64,000 bases of DNA from an uncultured Muribaculaceae bacterium (lineage in GTDB: Bacteria; Bacteroidota; Bacteroidia; Bacteroidales; Muribaculaceae), in the NCBI GenBank assembly GCA_910576775.1, contig CAJTJV010000010.1, positions 15,826-79,825 of the forward strand, read 5' to 3'. The notes beneath the pieces were generated by a model. That model did no database searches. It was not told the DNA's origin and saw nothing but the letters and a program-made list of their open reading frames with translations. The position numbers were made by a program, and so were the translations under genes. Position 1 is the stretch's first letter; every line of letters starts with the position of its first letter. This document shows, one piece after another, positions 19,140 to 27,515 of this stretch.

Positions 19140-19814
19140 GTGATTGAAGCACGGAACATAAGGAAAAGCTTTGGCAAACTTACCGTTCTAAAAGGTATAG
19201 ATCTTGATATTGCCGACGGTCGTGTGAGTACCATTGTCGGTCCCAGCGGAGCAGGTAAGACGACGCTGTTGCAGATTCTCGGAACCCTTTCGGCGCCGGA
19301 TGATGTGGAGGGCGTATGTTTGGCATACGACGGCATGGACGTCACCGGGCTGCCCGACAGGAAGCTGTCGGCATTCCGCAACCGCAATATCGGATTTGTC
19401 TTCCAGTTTCATCAGCTTCTGCCCGAGTTTTCCCTTGTGGAAAATGTGGCCATGCCGGCGTTGATTGCAGGTCGCGACCGCAAAAAGGCCTTCGATGATG
19501 CGGTTGCGCTCCTGGAGCGCCTCGGTCTTGCGGAGCGTGCGGCACACCGTCCGTCTGAACTTTCGGGCGGAGAATGCCAGCGTGCAGCTGTGGCAAGGGC
19601 GTTGATAAACAAACCCAAGGTTATTCTTGCCGATGAGCCGTCGGGCAGTCTCGACAGTCGTAACCGTGCGGAGCTTCACCGTCTTTTTTTCAGTCTACGC
19701 GATACGATGGGTGCTACATTTGTCATTGTCACTCACGACGAAGGTCTTGCAAAGGATTCCGATACTGTCATCCGTATGGCAGACGGACGGATTGAAGATA
19801 TTGTAAATAATTGA
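19140..19814 (+). CDS. lolD: ABC transporter ATPase, LolD-like
   Basis: A 224-residue ATPase of the LolD/MacB/FtsE group. Walker A is VGPSGAGKTTLL, the Q-loop region is FVFQFHQLLPEFSLVENVAMP (the hallmark of LolD), the signature is LSGGECQR, Walker B is VILADEPSGSLD, and the switch His is in IVTHDEG. LolD powers release of lipoproteins from the inner membrane with LolC/E-type permeases. No permease gene is adjacent. The start is GTG at 19140; no ATG fits. It sits 28 bases before a NigD-like lipoprotein gene, which is suggestive but does not prove a functional link. Confidence 0.88.
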   Translation: MIEARNIRKSFGKLTVLKGIDLDIADGRVSTIVGPSGAGKTTLLQILGTLSAPDDVEGVCLAYDGMDVTGLPDRKLSAFRNRNIGFVFQFHQLLPEFSLVENVAMPALIAGRDRKKAFDDAVALLERLGLAERAAHRPSELSGGECQRAAVARALINKPKVILADEPSGSLDSRNRAELHRLFFSLRDTMGATFVIVTHDEGLAKDSDTVIRMADGRIEDIVNN

Positions 19815-19842
19815 AAACAAAAAATATAACCAAATATTGATA

Positions 19843-20544
19843 ATGAAACTGAAATATCTCTTAGGCCTCCTGCCTGCTCTCTTTCTTCTCGCCTCATGCA
19901 ATAGCAGCAATAGCGGCGACGGCGATATTATCTGTCTCGATATTGCCACTCTTGAGGGTAACGGTGATGCCGGCTCGATTTTTTCGCTCCAGCAATCGGC
20001 CGATTCTCCACTGATAACTCTTTTGTCGAAGCAACAGCTCGATCCCAAGAGCTACACCGTTGGCACACGTGTAATCATACAGTACATCCCGCAGAACAAT
20101 CAGCCCTACACCAGCGGCAACATCAACATTCTTGCAGCCTCCAATACTCTTGGAGAAGGCAAGCCTGCTACGGAAGGTACCGCCGTGGATAACGGTAACT
20201 GGTCGTCGGCCAAAATCGATGCCCGTACCATATGGCGCACCGGAAAGTATCTGAATCTCCAGTTCCAGGCTGAGAGTGCCGGCGACCCCAGGGAATACAA
20301 GCTCGTATTCGATACCGCGACTCTCGACAGCGACTATCCCACAGCGCATTTCCTGTTTCACGGTTCAGTCGGAAGTCTTGCGCAGACCTATGTGTTTTAT
20401 GCCTCATATGATATTTCGGCTATTTGGAATCGTTCAGGAATCAAAGGTATAAAGGTTTTCTATAAAGACCGCAATTCAGTGTCCGACACGGACTCCCAGG
20501 TGACTATAGTTAAAGAAAAATCAGAATTAACCCCTACAGAATAA
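19843..20544 (+). CDS. NigD-like lipoprotein
   Basis: A 233-residue lipoprotein: the signal peptide MKLKYLLGLLPALFLLASC ends in the lipobox LASC. The mature part resembles the NigD1/NigD2 family of Bacteroidetes outer-surface lipoproteins, with an N-terminal OB-like part (GTRVIIQYIPQNNQPYTSG) and a C-terminal beta domain ending in SDTDSQVTIVKEKSE. The biochemical role of the family is not established. An upstream TTG at 19837 would add two residues; ATG at 19843 is preferred. It is flanked by the LolD-like and DUF3467 genes. Confidence 0.78.
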   Translation: MKLKYLLGLLPALFLLASCNSSNSGDGDIICLDIATLEGNGDAGSIFSLQQSADSPLITLLSKQQLDPKSYTVGTRVIIQYIPQNNQPYTSGNINILAASNTLGEGKPATEGTAVDNGNWSSAKIDARTIWRTGKYLNLQFQAESAGDPREYKLVFDTATLDSDYPTAHFLFHGSVGSLAQTYVFYASYDISAIWNRSGIKGIKVFYKDRNSVSDTDSQVTIVKEKSELTPTE

Positions 20545-20556
20545 GAAAAAAACATT

Positions 20557-20874
20557 ATGGAAAAGAACAATAATCCTCAGGAAATCAAAGTTGAACTCTC
20601 TCCCGAAGTAGCTGCCGGCCAATACTCCAATCGTGCGTTCATCAGTCACGGCGCCGGCGAATTCTTTTTCGATTTCATCTCTCTTACACCCAATATGCCC
20701 CATGCCAAGGTGCTCAGCCGCATTGTCATGACTCCAGAGAACGCAAAAAATCTTCTGTTCGCTCTCCGCGACAACGTTCAGCGCTATGAACAGACTTTCG
20801 GAGAAATCAAGCCCACACGTCCCGTCAATCCTCCCACAGGCAATGGCGGTATCCCCAATCCTTTCGAAGCATAA
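20557..20874 (+). CDS. DUF3467 domain protein
   Basis: A 105-residue cytoplasmic protein typical of the small DUF3467 family. It shows IKVELSPEVAAGQYSNRAFI, then EFFFDFISLTPNMP and MTPENAKNLLFALRDNVQRYE, followed by a Pro/Gly-rich tail. Function is unknown. It lies 12 bases after the NigD-like gene and 15 bases before cysS. Confidence 0.88.
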   Translation: MEKNNNPQEIKVELSPEVAAGQYSNRAFISHGAGEFFFDFISLTPNMPHAKVLSRIVMTPENAKNLLFALRDNVQRYEQTFGEIKPTRPVNPPTGNGGIPNPFEA

Positions 20875-20889
20875 ATAATTGTTCAGATT

Positions 20890-22368
20890 ATGAAATCGCA
20901 CAATCTCTGCATCTATAACTCGATGAGCCGCTGCAAAGAGCGTTTCACCCCACTGCACGACAATATGGTGGGGATGTACGTGTGCGGCCCTACTGTCTAC
21001 GGCGACGGACATCTCGGACACGCCCGTCCGGCAATAACATTCGATGTCGTTTACCGCTACCTCACACATCTGGGGTACAAGGTGCGATATGTCCGAAATA
21101 TCACCGACGTAGGCCATCTCGAGCACGATGCCGACGAGGGCGAGGACAAAATTGCAAAGAAAGCGCGTCTGGAGCAACTCGAACCGATGGAAGTGGTGCA
21201 GTATTATCTCAACCGCTATCACCACGATATGGAGCGTCTCAATGTGTTGCCGCCGTCGATAGAGCCACATGCGTCAGGCCATATCATCGAGCAGATAGAG
21301 TATATCAAGACTATTCTCGATGCCGGATATGCCTATGTAAGTGAGGGTTCCGTATATTTCGATGTACCCAAGTTCAACGCCGATTTCGGCTACGGCAAGC
21401 TTTCCGGCCGAAATATCGAAGAACTCCTTGCCACTACGCGCGAGCTTGACGGTCAGTCGGAGAAACGCAATCCCACCGACTTTGCCCTTTGGAAGAAAGC
21501 TGCCCCCGAGCATATCATGCACTGGCCGTCGCCATGGAGCGAAGGCTTCCCCGGATGGCATCTCGAGTGTTCCACCATGAGCGAGAAATATCTCGGCACG
21601 CAGTTCGATATCCACGGTGGCGGAATGGATCTCAAGTTCCCTCATCATGAATGCGAAATCGCTCAGTCGGTGGCACATAATCATGCTCCGGCAGTCCGCT
21701 ACTGGATGCACAACAACATGATTACCATCAACGGGAAGAAGATGGGCAAGTCTTTGGGCAATTTCATAACTCTCGAACAGTTCTTTACCGGCGAACATCC
21801 CCTGCTTGCGCAGGCATATTCGCCCATGACAATACGTTTCTTCATCCTACAGGCACATTACCGCGGCACAGTCGATTTCAGCAATGAGGCATTGCAGTCG
21901 GCTCAGACCGCTCTCGGGCGTATGCTCGACGGATACCGCCGCCTACAGGATTTGAAAGCTTCCGACGAATCGACTATCGACGTGAGCAATCTTGAAAGCC
22001 GCGCCTACGAGGCTCTTGACGATGATCTCAACACGCCTGTGCTTATCGGTATCCTTTTCGATGCCGTACGCATGATAAATCAGGTTAAGGACGGCAATGC
22101 CAAGGCTTCGCAGGCCGATATCGATTTCCTTAAAGGCTTTATGCAGACTTTCCTTATCGACATTCTCGGAATCCGTCCGGAGGCCGATGGTGCATCCGAT
22201 GAAAGCAGCCTCAAGCCATATCGCGAGGCTGTCGATCTTCTCCTGCAGATTCGTTCCGAGGCCAAGAGCCGCAAGGACTGGGCCACCTCGGATCTTATCC
22301 GCAACCGCATGGCCGAGATGGGCTTCACCGTCAAAGACACCAAGGACGGCGTAGAGTGGAGCGTATAA
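20890..22368 (+). CDS. cysS: Cysteine--tRNA ligase
   Basis: This 492-residue class I synthetase charges tRNA-Cys. The HIGH-type motif is H41-L-G-H44 in GDGHLGHARP, and the KMSKS-type loop is K284-M-G-K-S288. Zinc ligands are expected at the Cys in MYVCGPTVYG and in WHLECSTMS, with the His/Glu of FPHHECEI. Length and order match standard CysRS. It is the last gene of a plus-strand run that begins at the C69 gene; a dispersed palindrome follows about 135 bases downstream. Confidence 0.98.
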   Translation: MKSHNLCIYNSMSRCKERFTPLHDNMVGMYVCGPTVYGDGHLGHARPAITFDVVYRYLTHLGYKVRYVRNITDVGHLEHDADEGEDKIAKKARLEQLEPMEVVQYYLNRYHHDMERLNVLPPSIEPHASGHIIEQIEYIKTILDAGYAYVSEGSVYFDVPKFNADFGYGKLSGRNIEELLATTRELDGQSEKRNPTDFALWKKAAPEHIMHWPSPWSEGFPGWHLECSTMSEKYLGTQFDIHGGGMDLKFPHHECEIAQSVAHNHAPAVRYWMHNNMITINGKKMGKSLGNFITLEQFFTGEHPLLAQAYSPMTIRFFILQAHYRGTVDFSNEALQSAQTALGRMLDGYRRLQDLKASDESTIDVSNLESRAYEALDDDLNTPVLIGILFDAVRMINQVKDGNAKASQADIDFLKGFMQTFLIDILGIRPEADGASDESSLKPYREAVDLLLQIRSEAKSRKDWATSDLIRNRMAEMGFTVKDTKDGVEWSV

Positions 22369-22503
22369 GAATATACCGCCACAGAGAGCCGCGCCTGCCG
22401 CAATAGAAGCCGCTTCGCGTGCCATCGTTTTGTCGCATCCGAATCCACGTGAAGATGGTTGGTGCAGCATCCGAAGCCGCGTTAGCGGCGGTCGTTCTGT
22501 AGG

Positions 22504-22533
22504 CCCGGGCTGTGTGTCTTGCCCGGGTCTACA
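22504..22533 (+). repeat. Dispersed CCCGGG palindrome, copy 1
   Basis: CCCGGG, a 12-base spacer (CTGTGTGTCTTG), CCCGGG and then TCTACA. It matches copies at 25075 and 36629 in the same orientation. Flanking GC-rich inverted segments (GCCGCGTTAGCGGC just upstream) resemble REP/BIME units. Confidence 0.7.
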
Positions 22534-22614
22534 AAACTATCATCGTTACGCGGTTTCTGTTGCGCAATCCATTCCCGATGAATTGGACGCTTCGGTCGCG
22601 GGTTGCGGATTATA

Positions 22615-23640
22615 TCATTCTGACGTGGATTTTGTCGCTGATATATAAAGCGTGTACATCGTATTGTCGATATTGACTTTCTTGTGATTGAATTCAAGTC
22701 TCCCGGTCTTGGAAACGGTTATAGTTGCCTCCGGTAGATTGTCGATTGAAAGCAGATAGCCGCCTTTTTTATTACGGGTTACAGTGTATGTCAGTACGCC
22801 GTCGAAGAAATCCTCACCGCTCTCGATAACCCTTACTTTGACGTGGCTCTTGTCGATGCGCTCGATTACCACGCTGATTTCAGGATAGTTCTCATCGATG
22901 GTCTTTCCTACAAGCAGTTTGCCTGTGCCATTGTATGTGCCGGAGATTGTTTTTGCGAAATCCGAGCGATTTTTCTTCGCTTTTGAGCCTGATTCCGTTT
23001 GCGTGCTTATCTCTTTTCCCGAACTTGCTTTTTTACGTCCGGATGCAGATGGCGCAGGTAGTGTCGTTGCACCTTTGGGAGGATTGGGATGGAGAAGGTT
23101 CGCGGAAAGATGCGGCATCTCAAATACCTGCTTCTTATCATATCCGAAATTATAGTCATAGGCTGTCTGACCTAATCTTGCCTGGGCTGGAGCACCGAAA
23201 GCTACTCCGACACCTGCAGTACCGGCTCCAATACCGAAAACAAGACCGAATAAATCTGAACTTTCTTCATCGCCTTGTGAATTGGCGGCAAGCATGGCAA
23301 TCGTACCGATTATTGCTCCGGTAACGCCGATAGATGCTAAAGTATATCCGGCGTATAAAGATATTTTGGTGCCAGCATGCGATGCATAATGATAATCCAG
23401 ACCGAAGGGTATATATAGATTTGAATTTTCCGGTTTTGCATACATATAGCCGCAGTACATGTCTGACGGGATTTCTATTTTGGCTGATTCTCCTGAAGCG
23501 GTAGCCGCAGGTGTCATGAGATTGTCAGGAGTGTATAGTTTTGTTCCCTGCGGAGCGCGTACAGCGAATTTCTCGGTGGTGGAGCATGCCGTTGAAGATA
23601 TAAGCAAAGCAAGGATAAGTATATGGTTTATTATTTTCAT
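22615..23640 (-). CDS. Hypothetical lipoprotein
   Basis: A 341-residue predicted lipoprotein; the signal peptide MKIINHILILALLISSTAC ends in lipobox STAC. A Gly/Ala-rich hydrophobic part at about residues 95-150 (ASIGVTGAIIGTIAMLAANS and FGIGAGTAGVGVAFGAP) is followed by a Ser/Lys-rich linker (about 195-225). The C-terminal beta-rich domain includes ISGTYNGTGKLLVGKTIDEN and ISVVIERIDKSHVKVRVI. I do not recognise the family. It is co-directional with the lipoprotein gene upstream, 20 bases away, so the two are likely one operon. Confidence 0.75.
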   Translation of the reverse strand: MKIINHILILALLISSTACSTTEKFAVRAPQGTKLYTPDNLMTPAATASGESAKIEIPSDMYCGYMYAKPENSNLYIPFGLDYHYASHAGTKISLYAGYTLASIGVTGAIIGTIAMLAANSQGDEESSDLFGLVFGIGAGTAGVGVAFGAPAQARLGQTAYDYNFGYDKKQVFEMPHLSANLLHPNPPKGATTLPAPSASGRKKASSGKEISTQTESGSKAKKNRSDFAKTISGTYNGTGKLLVGKTIDENYPEISVVIERIDKSHVKVRVIESGEDFFDGVLTYTVTRNKKGGYLLSIDNLPEATITVSKTGRLEFNHKKVNIDNTMYTLYISATKSTSE

Positions 23641-23660
23641 AATGCGGAAAGACAGATGGT

Positions 23661-24551
23661 TTATTGATAGTCTATTAGGGAACCGCGTACGCAGTTGTCG
23701 TAAATATTATCATGTGTAATGAATTCTCCCATTACATCCAACGTTTCTTCTTTTATGTCGTTTGGAAGCAGGAACATATACATGTTCTCGGCGAGAGCGT
23801 CGGGCTTCTTGGCGTAAATTTCATAGAAAGCCTTGCTTACTTTTTTGTTTACCACAGGCTGGTTGATATTCGAGCTTACATAAAACTTGGTTACAAGTTT
23901 CTCGAAAGTATTTCCGTCGTCGAGGGAATATGTGACACATACACTGAATTGCAATTCCGCGTTTTTAGGATTTGAGTCGATGACATTCGGCAGATATGCT
24001 CCTAAGAATCCTACACCGGCAATTTCGTAGGCTTTCGACATGGCGACGCTGCCCTTAGGTCCTATATGAACAAGCGGTTGGTCTGTGATTGCGACGGAGT
24101 TCTGCCGATACACACCGTCGGTAGTGGCCGAGCCAAGCGTGGTTGCACCCATGAGCGAGCCGAGAGGGCCTCCGAGACCGAGTATGCCGGCAATCGCACC
24201 GAGATTGAACGATGCCGACGAGGTCTCCGAGTGGAAATCGCCGGTCGTGGTGGTATATGTGTTGGGGTCGTAATACGACACGGACTTTCCGCCCGGCATT
24301 ATTACGAAGGATTTTGTCTGGTCGAGTATGAGAATCTCTGAGGTGAGATTATAGACAACCGGCTGCATCTTGCCGTCCTTGTTGAAAAAATACTCGACGG
24401 CGATTTTGGCCTCTGGTGGAATGGATGTCGGTTGTGCGAAATCTGTGCGCAGAGACTGGTAACAGACTTTCGGAACCGTCAGCTTTCCGGATGTGCAGCT
24501 GCATAGTGCCAGAGCCGGAAGCAATAATCCTAAACAAACGCGTAGGTTCAT
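23661..24551 (-). CDS. Hypothetical lipoprotein
   Basis: A 296-residue predicted lipoprotein starting MNLRVCLGLLLPALALCSC, with lipobox LCSC; the ATG at 24569 would add six residues before the signal peptide and is not favoured. After a PKVCYQSLRTDF segment, a central Gly-rich hydrophobic stretch (FNLGAIAGILGLGGPLGSLMG, about 110-135) is followed by beta-rich sequence. It shares the layout lipobox, beta part, Gly-rich patch with its downstream neighbour, which may mark partners. The family is not recognised. A structured RNA lies directly upstream on the same strand. Confidence 0.75.
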   Translation of the reverse strand: MNLRVCLGLLLPALALCSCTSGKLTVPKVCYQSLRTDFAQPTSIPPEAKIAVEYFFNKDGKMQPVVYNLTSEILILDQTKSFVIMPGGKSVSYYDPNTYTTTTGDFHSETSSASFNLGAIAGILGLGGPLGSLMGATTLGSATTDGVYRQNSVAITDQPLVHIGPKGSVAMSKAYEIAGVGFLGAYLPNVIDSNPKNAELQFSVCVTYSLDDGNTFEKLVTKFYVSSNINQPVVNKKVSKAFYEIYAKKPDALAENMYMFLLPNDIKEETLDVMGEFITHDNIYDNCVRGSLIDYQ

Positions 24552-24591
24552 AATGATTGGTTTGGCCAATCCCGCGCCTGCTTGGCATTAT

Positions 24592-24812
24592 AATGGATAA
24601 AAAGAAGCGTGGAACGGGCATCAGTTTATCTTAACCGAGGCATCGCCAAACGCCCGCTGCGAAATAAACAGACCTATCCCACGCCGTATCGGATATCATG
24701 CCACAGGTGTGGCCGGGATATACGAACGACATGAGCGCTTAATGGCTGTTTACCCTTCGCAGTATGAAATTGGCGATTTCCGGTTAAAGGATAAAGCTAA
24801 AAACGCTTCATA
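24592..24812 (-). ncRNA. Rod-shaped structured RNA, 6S RNA-like candidate
   Basis: Nested helices span about 206 bases. In plus coordinates they are 604-609 with 804-809, 625-637 with 781-795 (13 pairs, 2-base bulge), 642-649 with 770-777, 657-663 with 756-762, 665-671 with 746-752, and an apical hairpin 700-704 with 709-713 (add 24000). The minus strand ends in the closing stem followed by CTTTTT-like T residues, so the RNA is read on that strand. One long, repeatedly interrupted helix with an open middle is the 6S RNA plan, but I cannot verify family membership. It could instead be a leader of the downstream lipoprotein gene. Confidence 0.6.
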
Positions 24813-24901
24813 AACAATATGTAAGGAATCCCCTCCGGGAATTCCGATGGCAAAGGTATTAATTATTTTGCAATTGTGAAATTAAAAAAACATGCCGGCA
24901 G

Positions 24902-25203
24902 GGCTCTTTCATTTACATTGCGCATATGCTGCTGCAACAGGAGCGGCAGAGCCGCGGTAGTTGTTTAGGCACGGGTAAAACCCGTGTTACATATGCCCGG
25001 ATATATAGAGAGCCGCGTCAGCGGCGGCACAGTGTCGCCGCTGACGCGGCTCATTGAGGGTGGGCGGCGATATACCCGGGCTGCGTGCCTTGCCCGGGCC
25101 TATACAACTGTCGCCGCTCTGCGGCTCAGAGTTTGGTGTTCAAATTCTCGCAAAATTTCACAAATTGGTAATTTAGATTTCAAAGCACTTATAAAAGAGC
25201 CGT
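24902..25203. repeat. REP-like repeat cluster
   Basis: This gene-free stretch begins with GGCTCTTTCATTTA (24902-24915) and ends with an inverted version (AAAAGAGCC near 25197-25203). It holds CACGGG/CCCGTG, a perfect 17-base-pair inverted repeat at 25010-25052 (arm GAGCCGCGTCAGCGGCG), and the CCCGGG palindrome at 25075-25104. Similar pieces recur at 22.5, 36.6, 60.8 and 63.9 kb. Confidence 0.65.
25075..25104 (+). repeat. Dispersed CCCGGG palindrome, copy 2
   Basis: CCCGGG, spacer CTGCGTGCCTTG, CCCGGG, then CCTATA. It is the second of three near-identical copies and is bracketed by GGCGGCG and CGCCGC arms. Confidence 0.75.
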
Positions 25204-25267
25204 GACATGCCGGTGATGCCGCTGCGGACACACATTGCGTATATCCGCCCGTGTGCGGTAACTTGCA

Positions 25268-26929
25268 TCAGACAAACAGCAGGATGAGAATCTGTGCGAG
25301 TACGACGCGCGAGAACATGCCGATGGGGTAGACGGTGGCGTATGCCACGGCGGCGTTGTCGCCCGGGATGGTGTCGTTGGCGTAGTCGAGTGCCATGGGG
25401 TTTGCCATGGCGCCGGAAAGCATGCCGCAGGCTGTGCCGAAATCGAGTTTGGAGCGTCGCACGGCGAGTATAATCATGATGATGCTCGGCACAGTGGTGA
25501 CGATGAATCCGAGGGCTATCCACAGCAGGCCGTTGCCGTTTGTGATGGTGTCGACGAAACCTGCGCCGGAATCAAGCCCGAGACATGCGAGGAACAGCGA
25601 CAGGCCTATGCCGCGGAGCATAAGATTGGCGCTGCGGGTGGTGTAGGTTACGATGTGCATCCGCGGGCCGAAAAAGCCTATAAGGATTCCTACGATGATA
25701 GGACCGCCGGCAAGACCGAGTCGCACGGGCACCGAGATACCCGGCAGCATTATGGGAACGGAGCCTAAAAGAAGGCCGAACAGCAGCCCTATGTATATTG
25801 CGGCGAGGTTTGGGTCGGTTAGTTTTGTGCTGACATTACCGACTACTTTGGCGACTTTCTCGACTTGTTCCTCGCGGCCTACGACGGTGAGCCGGTCGCC
25901 GAGCTGAAGCACGAGGTTTGGTGACGCCAGGAGTTTGACGCCGCTGCGCAGCACTCGCGTGATGTTGATGTCATAATCGTGGCGGAGATGGAGGGAGCCG
26001 AGTTTGCGACCGTTCAGTTCCGGTTTGCTGATTACGATATGGCGTGAAATAAGTTTGCGGTCTATCTTGTCCCAGTCGATTTTTCCGGTATTCCAGTCGC
26101 GGTTTTCCTGTCGGCCGAAGAGAAGAGTAAGAGCTTCAACATTCTTGTCGTTGGTGATTACGAGCAGTTTATCTCCCTCTGCGAATTGCGTCGTGGAGTG
26201 GGGTATCGATACCTCGCCGCCACGCCATAAGCGCGAGACGATAAAATCAACCGCAGTCACGCGGGCGACCTCCTGAATCGTCTTTCCGAATACAGCCGGG
26301 TTCTCCACAATGAAAGTGGCTATATATGTGTGGTCGTTGTTGTGGCCATTCCCTTCGGTGATGTCCGAAGGTCTGATAAAGAATCTGCGAGCTATTATTA
26401 TCGCAAGAATGACGCCAACAACGCCGAGAGGATAGGTGACGGCACAGCTAAGCGCAAGTCCGCCCGACGATATTCCGAGTTGCTCGAGAGCCTGTTGGGC
26501 TGCGCCGAGTGAGGGTGTGTTCGTTGTCGCTCCTGCAATGATACCTACCATGTCCGGCACCGGCACGCTGAAGCCGTAGGCCAGTCCCAGAGCGGTGAGC
26601 GTACCGAGGAATATGGTGGCGAGGCCGAGCATGTTGAGCTTCACACCCCCTTTGCGGAAAGAGCTGAAGAATCCCGGACCGACCTTCAGACCGAGTTCAT
26701 ACACGAAAAGCGCCAGCCCGAAGCTTTCGGCGAAACTGAGCATCGCAGGGTCGATCGACAGACCGAGCTGCCCTGAGATGATACCCGAGAAGAAAACCCA
26801 GGTAAACCCCAGCGAGATACCGGCGACACGGATTTTACCAAGTCCGAGGCCTGCCGCGATGATAAGGGAGATTACAATCACAGCCTGTACCGGACTTTGC
26901 TCGAATAATATATAGCGAAGCCAATCCAT
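25268..26929 (-). CDS. AspT/YidE-type transporter with two TrkA-C domains
   Basis: A 553-residue inner-membrane protein of the aspartate-alanine exchanger (AAE) family. About five N-terminal helices include the family motif GIIAGATTNTPSLGAAQQAL. They are followed by two cytoplasmic TrkA-C/RCK-C domains (about 200-365, with ATFIVENPAVFGKTIQEVAR and LNGRKLGSLHLRHDYDINI). A second set of helices then contains the repeat motif YANDTIPGDNAAVAYATVYP. Family members exchange aspartate and alanine or remain uncharacterised (YidE, YbjL); the substrate here is unknown. A -7 box ends 4 bases before the start codon. Confidence 0.9.
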   Translation of the reverse strand: MDWLRYILFEQSPVQAVIVISLIIAAGLGLGKIRVAGISLGFTWVFFSGIISGQLGLSIDPAMLSFAESFGLALFVYELGLKVGPGFFSSFRKGGVKLNMLGLATIFLGTLTALGLAYGFSVPVPDMVGIIAGATTNTPSLGAAQQALEQLGISSGGLALSCAVTYPLGVVGVILAIIIARRFFIRPSDITEGNGHNNDHTYIATFIVENPAVFGKTIQEVARVTAVDFIVSRLWRGGEVSIPHSTTQFAEGDKLLVITNDKNVEALTLLFGRQENRDWNTGKIDWDKIDRKLISRHIVISKPELNGRKLGSLHLRHDYDINITRVLRSGVKLLASPNLVLQLGDRLTVVGREEQVEKVAKVVGNVSTKLTDPNLAAIYIGLLFGLLLGSVPIMLPGISVPVRLGLAGGPIIVGILIGFFGPRMHIVTYTTRSANLMLRGIGLSLFLACLGLDSGAGFVDTITNGNGLLWIALGFIVTTVPSIIMIILAVRRSKLDFGTACGMLSGAMANPMALDYANDTIPGDNAAVAYATVYPIGMFSRVVLAQILILLFV

Positions 26930-26933
26930 GCTG

Positions 26934-26941
26934 CAAAATTA
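26934..26941 (-). promoter_or_regulatory. -7 box of the transporter gene
   Basis: TAATTTTG on the minus strand fits TAnnTTTG and ends only 4 bases before the ATG, so the transcript may start at or very near the start codon. No TTG lies at the usual -33 spacing. Confidence 0.5.
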
Positions 26942-27075
26942 CTGCTTCCCGCCCAATTATCCGCCATTATGACATGATATTCTTCCGGAGTCCCTTGCAA
27001 AGGAACCCCAATTCTATTTCAATTGGCATTCTGATTGTTTCCCGGGGAAATATTTCATGAATCAAAATTAATTAA

Positions 27076-27433
27076 TAACTTTGCGCGTAGATACGGCTGA
27101 AAACCGTCGGTTATAAAGGCTTTTGAAGAGCAGAAGCCCACGACAGGGAGGGTCGGGATCACATTTATGGTAAAAGCGTTACAATGGCGCTTTGTTCATG
27201 ACAGCTTGAAACTTCGCAACTTTCAATTCATAATTCGTAGTCACGGACAAACGCAATTGTAGGCGTTCATGGGTATGTTCATATACCGGCTTCATCTTTG
27301 TTGAAAAGGTGGTCGGCACATGTTACATATATGCGTGGGCTTCTACAATTGCTCGTTTCGACTACGAAGGGCAATTGCGAAGGCCTCAAGCTGCGGAACG
27401 GGCAATATGGTACGGTTCCCACGCTTTTCTTTT
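27076..27433 (+). ncRNA. Structured intergenic RNA or long leader, family unknown
   Basis: A TAACTTTG box (27076-27083) precedes about 350 gene-free bases full of hairpins. Examples are ACGG/CCGT near 27092, GGTAT/ATACC near 27274, and a final compact domain at 27333-27424. That domain is closed by GCGTGGG with CCCACGC, has an inner CAATTGC/GCAATTG stem (27346-27352 with 27371-27377), and is followed by TTTTCTTTT. The closing stem plus T-run looks like an RNA 3' end or attenuator about 80 bases before the next start codon. I do not recognise a known RNA family. Confidence 0.45.
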
Positions 27434-27515
27434 CAAATATCATTATCATCAATATCGGCTTAGGGAACCGGGCGGTTTAGAAGTTGCGCCCGACACGTAT
27501 ATCAGGGATTCTACA

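Noticed and set aside
24592..24812. tmRNA, RNase P RNA or SRP RNA
   Set aside because: None of the hallmark segments I know (tRNA-like ends, the GAGGAAAGUCC core of RNase P, the GGAAGCAGCC-type SRP loop) is present.
25010..25130. CRISPR array
   Set aside because: The repeats are single palindromes and inverted arms without regular direct repeats and spacers; no cas genes.
27309..27515. N-terminal extension of the exported protein at 27516
   Set aside because: The extension lies in a hairpin-rich region ending in a T-run and would hide a clean signal peptide.
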